A stretch of DNA of 64,000 nucleotides from WHTI01 sp963756365 (GTDB lineage: Bacteria > Actinomycetota > CADDZG01 > WHSQ01), in assembly GCA_963756365.1 (NCBI GenBank), contig CAVWNF010000003.1, positions 930,001-994,000 on the forward strand, given 5' to 3'. Made by a program: the position numbers and the translations under genes. Below, piece after piece: positions 61,109 through 64,000 of the stretch (positions are counted from its first letter, which is position 1; every line of letters starts with the position of its first letter). The notes beneath the pieces are model-generated. The model was not told the DNA's origin, searched no databases, and was given only the letters and a program-made list of their open reading frames with translations.

Positions 61109-61863
61109 GAAGCGGATCGCGTTCGCCCTGCTGCTTGGCATGTTGTTGGGCGCGTGCTCCTCGGTGGGCGGGGAGATACCGGAGGTCGCTGCCTCTGGAC
61201 CGCCGAGCATCCAGCCCCAACTGGTCTCAGATCACGCCGAACAGTTCGATACGGACGTTCCCGTGAGACCCGGAGGGTCGCAGGAGGAACTCGCTGCGGC
61301 GACCTACATCACCGGGCACCTTCAACTGGCTGGTTACGTCGTCTTCCTCGATGGCGTGCCCGGTGGCCGACCTGGTGCGGTCTACCAACGTCGTGGCGCG
61401 CGCTCCGACCGGAGAGGATCCTGAGGTAGTCGTCACCGTTGCGTACGACACATCGCAAGACGTCCCGACCGATGGCCGCGCCCTCGGCCTTTTCCTCGAG
61501 TTGGCGCGAGCGCTCAGGGTGGCCCGCCCAGACCACAACGTCTCGTTCGTGGCGTTGGGAGCCGAGCACGTGGACCGAGGGAAGGGCAATCTCGGCTCTC
61601 GTCGAGCGGCCCAGGAACTCCTCGATATAGAAGCGGATCCGATCGTGATCTCGCTTGGCAGCGTCGTCGATGACGGATGCGTGACTGCCGACGGCGATGA
61701 GCTGCTGAAGGTGCCCGTCGTCGAGGGGTGCTCGTCTCCCGAGGTGCTCCCTGATGAACCCGACGTCTTCGCCATCGCGGGATTCGATCATGTGAGCTTG
61801 TCGGGCGATCCCGTTGCGATGGGACGGATGTTGCTCGACTTCCTTTCGACGTACGGGAGTTAG
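61098..61863 (+). CDS. Lipoprotein related to M28 peptidases, probably catalytically degenerate (frameshift)
   Basis: A 254-residue exported protein after correction. The N-terminus is a lipoprotein signal (KKRIAFALLLGMLLGAC, lipobox LGAC). The rest follows the M28 aminopeptidase pattern: SQEELAAATYITGHLQLAGYVV, STNVVARAPTGEDPEVVVTVAYDT, LGLFLELARALR and VSFVALGAEHVDRG. Where M28 enzymes have His in an AHYDS motif this protein has VAYDT, and where they have Glu-Glu it has AEH, so zinc binding is doubtful. An extra C at about 61361 breaks the frame. GTG 61098 overlaps trpE by 11 bp. Confidence 0.65.
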
Positions 61864-61880
61864 GGCTCGCAAGCGCCCGT

Positions 61881-61886
61881 TAAGGT
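61881..61886 (+). promoter_or_regulatory. -10 hexamer TAAGGT, leaderless start of trpC
   Basis: TAAGGT is followed by six bases and ATG at 61893. It suggests that trpC-trpB-trpA have their own promoter. Confidence 0.5.
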
Positions 61887-61892
61887 CACGTC

Positions 61893-62671
61893 ATGGCCTT
61901 CCTCGACGACATACTGACTTCGACCAGGGCACGGATCGCCGACCTCGAGGAGTACCTGACCGAGGACGCCCTCGAGGAGCGGATAGCGTCGCGACCGGCG
62001 GCCCGGAGCCTCAGGGGTGCACTCGAGGGCGACGACCTTTCTGTCATCGCGGAGATCAAGCGCGTCTCCCCGGCCACGGGCCCTCTGAACGAGGATCTGA
62101 ACGCCACGTGAGCTCGCAGCTGCCTATGCGGCGGGGGGAGCGTCCGCGATCTCGGTCTTGACCGAGCCCGATCACTTCAAGGGATCGCGCGAGGACCTCG
62201 AGGCAGCGCTGACCGCCGGTCTCCCGGTCCTTCGTAAGGACTTCATCCTCGATGAGCTTCAGGTGCTCGAATCCAGAGCGTGGGGAGCGGACGCTGTCCT
62301 ACTTATCGTGCGTTGCGTTGGCGACCGACTGGACATCCTCTTGAACGCGACGAAGGCCCTCGGGATGGACGCCCTGGTCGAGGTGTTCGACGAGAGAGAT
62401 CTCGAACTCGCGCTCGGTTACGGGGCCACCATCATCGGTATCAACCATCGCGATCTCGAGACCTTCGAGGTAGATCCTTCGAGGACATCGAAGCTGGCCC
62501 CCCAGATACCGGATGACGTCCTCGTCGTCGGATTGTCAGGGGTGTCATCGAGAGCGGATGTGCAGGCGCTGGCGGAGGCGGGGGCGCGGTGCCGTCCTGG
62601 TAGGCGGATCACTCGTCACGTCCGACGATCCTGCCGGATCCCTGAGATCTCTGACCGGTGTGAGTCGATGA
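61893..62671 (+). CDS. trpC: Indole-3-glycerol phosphate synthase TrpC (two frameshifts)
   Basis: TrpC closes the indole ring. After correction the protein is 258 residues: FLDDILTSTRARIADLEEY, VIAEIKRVSPATGPLNEDL with the catalytic Lys, then SVLTEPDHFKGSREDLEAA, PVLRKDFILDELQVLESRAWGADAVLLIV, LVEVFDERDLELAL, GINHRDLETFEVD, GLSGVSSRADVQAL and VLVGGSLVT. Extra bases at about 62109 and 62589 break the frame. It is monofunctional, with no TrpF domain. The stop overlaps the trpB start. Confidence 0.92.
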
Positions 62672-63848
62672 CCCATCCCACCGTGGACGAGCTTGGGACG
62701 TTTCGGAAGCTTCGGCGGCCGCTACGTTCCTGAGGCGCTGATGGGGGCCGTGTCGGAACTCGAGGCGGCGTGGACCGACGCGTGGCAGGACGACTCGTTC
62801 CGTGCCGAACTAGATGAGTTGTTCCGCGCCGTCGTCGGTCGTCCCACTCCACTGTTCGAGGCCACCAGGCTCTCCGAAGTCGTTGGAGCGCGCGTACTCC
62901 TCAAACGCGAGGACCTCGCTCACACGGGCGCTCACAAGATCAACAACACGGTGGGGCAGGTCCTGCTCGCCGTGCGGATGGGCAAGACGCGGATCATCGC
63001 TGAAACGGGAGCGGGCCAGCATGGAGTTGCGACCGCGACCGCGTGTGCCTACTTCGGTCTTCCTTGCGTTGTCTACATGGGGGCCGTGGACGTCGAACGC
63101 CAGCATCTGAACGTTGTGCGGATGGAGCTTCTGGGGGCCGAGGTGATCCCTGTCGAGGCGGGCACCGCAACCCTCAAAGACGCTGTCAACGAGGCCTTGC
63201 GCGATTGGGTCACCAACGTGGAGGACACCCACTACGTGATCGGTTCGGTGGTCGGTCCCCATCCCTACCCGGACATGGTGGCGAGCCTTCAGCAGGTGAT
63301 CGGCGAAGAAGCGCGTCGTCAGTGCTTGCAACTCACAGGCGCTCTACCCGACGCGGTCGTTGCATGTGTGGGTGGCGGGTCGAATGCGATCGGGTTGTTC
63401 CGTGGCTTCTACTCGGATGACGAGGTCCGATTGATCGGGGTCGAAGCTGGGGGGGAAGGGGGAGATGGAGCGCATGGCGCATCGATCACCCGTGGTTCCC
63501 CTGGGATCCTTCACGGCGCTCGGAGCATGCTGCTGCAGACCGAGAGTGGGCAGATCGCGCACGCCCACTCGATCTCCGCAGGACTCGACTATCCGGGGGT
63601 GGGCCCGGAGCATGCGGCCCTGGCTGAATCCGGTCGCGCGTCGTACATCTCGATCACCGATGCTGAGGCACTGGATGCCTTCGGGGTGCTGTCTCGGACC
63701 GAAGGCATCATCCCTGCCCTGGAACCCGCGCACGCGATCGCGCATCTCCTCAAGGACGGAGCGGGGATGGGGACCGTTCTCGTCGGTCTTTCGGGCGCGC
63801 GGGGACAAGGATGTCGCTTCGGTTGCCGCCGCATCGGGAAAGGCGTGA
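62668..63848 (+). CDS. trpB: Tryptophan synthase beta subunit TrpB (two frameshifts)
   Basis: TrpB condenses indole with serine using PLP. Corrected length is 392 residues. Motifs: GRFGSFGGRYVPEALMGAV, RPTPLFEATRLSE, the PLP lysine in LAHTGAHKINNTVGQ, IAETGAGQHGVATATACAYFG, the phosphate cup CVGGGSNAIGLF, and GVGPEHAALAESGRASY with the usual C-terminal FSRTEGIIPALE-like segment. Extra bases at about 62695 (before GRFGSFGG) and 63799 (before RGDKDV) break the frame. Start and stop overlap trpC and trpA. Confidence 0.94.
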
Positions 63849-64000
63849 CGACCCTTCTGCGCCATCTCGAGGCGCGTAGATCCGAAGGGAGGAAGCTCCT
63901 GGTTCCGTACTTCATGGCCGGGGTGCCTGACCGAAGGACCTTCTCCTCGCTGTTGGATGCCACCGAAGCCGATGCGATCGAGGTGGGTATCCCGTTCTCA
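63845..64000 (+). CDS. trpA: Tryptophan synthase alpha subunit TrpA (N-terminal part)
   Basis: The first 52 residues of TrpA, which cleaves indole glycerol phosphate. GTG 63845 overlaps the trpB stop as GTGA. KLLVPYFMAGVPDRRTF followed by DAIEVGIPFS is the normal TrpA beginning, including the catalytic Glu in the EVGIPFSDP motif, cut by the window edge. Confidence 0.93.
   Translation, partial: MTTLLRHLEARRSEGRKLLVPYFMAGVPDRRTFSSLLDATEADAIEVGIPFS

Noticed and set aside
62814..63420. Alternative-frame ORFs across trpB
   Set aside because: They are shadows; the TrpB motifs all lie in one other frame that stays open to the window end because of the indel near 63799.
1..64000. tRNA, rRNA, insertion sequence, prophage or defence genes
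   Set aside because: I looked through the gaps and the gene products and saw no cloverleaf, transposase, integrase, phage or restriction signature beyond one housekeeping-type HNH protein.

Overview
The window is about 64 kb of GC-rich, almost fully coding DNA from an actinobacterium, probably a deep or uncultured lineage. The evidence is the division and wall (dcw) cluster with SepF, YggT and DivIVA and no ftsA, a DUF3040 protein, a DnaE1/DnaE2 pair, a MoxR-DUF58-transglutaminase operon, and a perfect LexA operator of the Gram-positive type. No RNA genes, insertion sequences, prophage or CRISPR arrays were seen, and every gap between genes is shorter than 300 bp.

Layout. 1-3.5 kb: the end of a CocE-like hydrolase, a small membrane protein, thiE, a Ca2+/H+ antiporter, a SufT/PaaD-like protein and a VOC protein. 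3.5-10.7 kb: an SOS-type promoter with LexA box, then a DUF6504-like gene, a thioesterase, dnaE2, a FemABX-like transferase, dinB and a DUF3040 gene. 10.9-16.4 kb: a MerR-type regulator convergent with moxR-DUF58-tgpA. 16.4-22.3 kb: a complete peptide ABC transporter operon. 22.3-24.2 kb: an RlpA-like secreted protein with a structured leader, and an HNH nuclease. 24.3-42.2 kb: mraZ, a 42-residue membrane ORF, rsmH, ftsL, ftsI, murE, mraY, murD, ftsW, murG, murC, murB, ftsQ, ftsZ, pgeF, yggS, sepF, yggT and divIVA; murF is missing from its usual place. 42.3-52 kb: a receiver protein, ileS (minus strand), a lysine-rich DksA/TraR-type protein, lspA, rluD and dnaE1. 52-64 kb: an MBL-fold hydrolase and a zinc-ribbon gene (divergent), hisD-hisC-hisB-hisH-hisA-hisF, an M24 peptidase, hisI, trpE, a degenerate M28-like lipoprotein, trpC, trpB and the start of trpA.

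The genes form long operons with ATGA/GTGA overlaps. The wall genes make lipid II (MurE, MraY, MurD, MurG, MurC, MurB) and feed it to the FtsW/FtsI synthase positioned by FtsZ, SepF and FtsQ. The his and trp genes run as one continuous block. Two signals run through the whole window. First, many first-in-operon genes have a TANNNT -10 hexamer exactly six bases before the ATG, which indicates leaderless transcripts. Second, at least 17 apparent single-base frameshifts interrupt otherwise well conserved genes; about 14 are insertions, so most are probably sequencing or assembly errors rather than gene decay.
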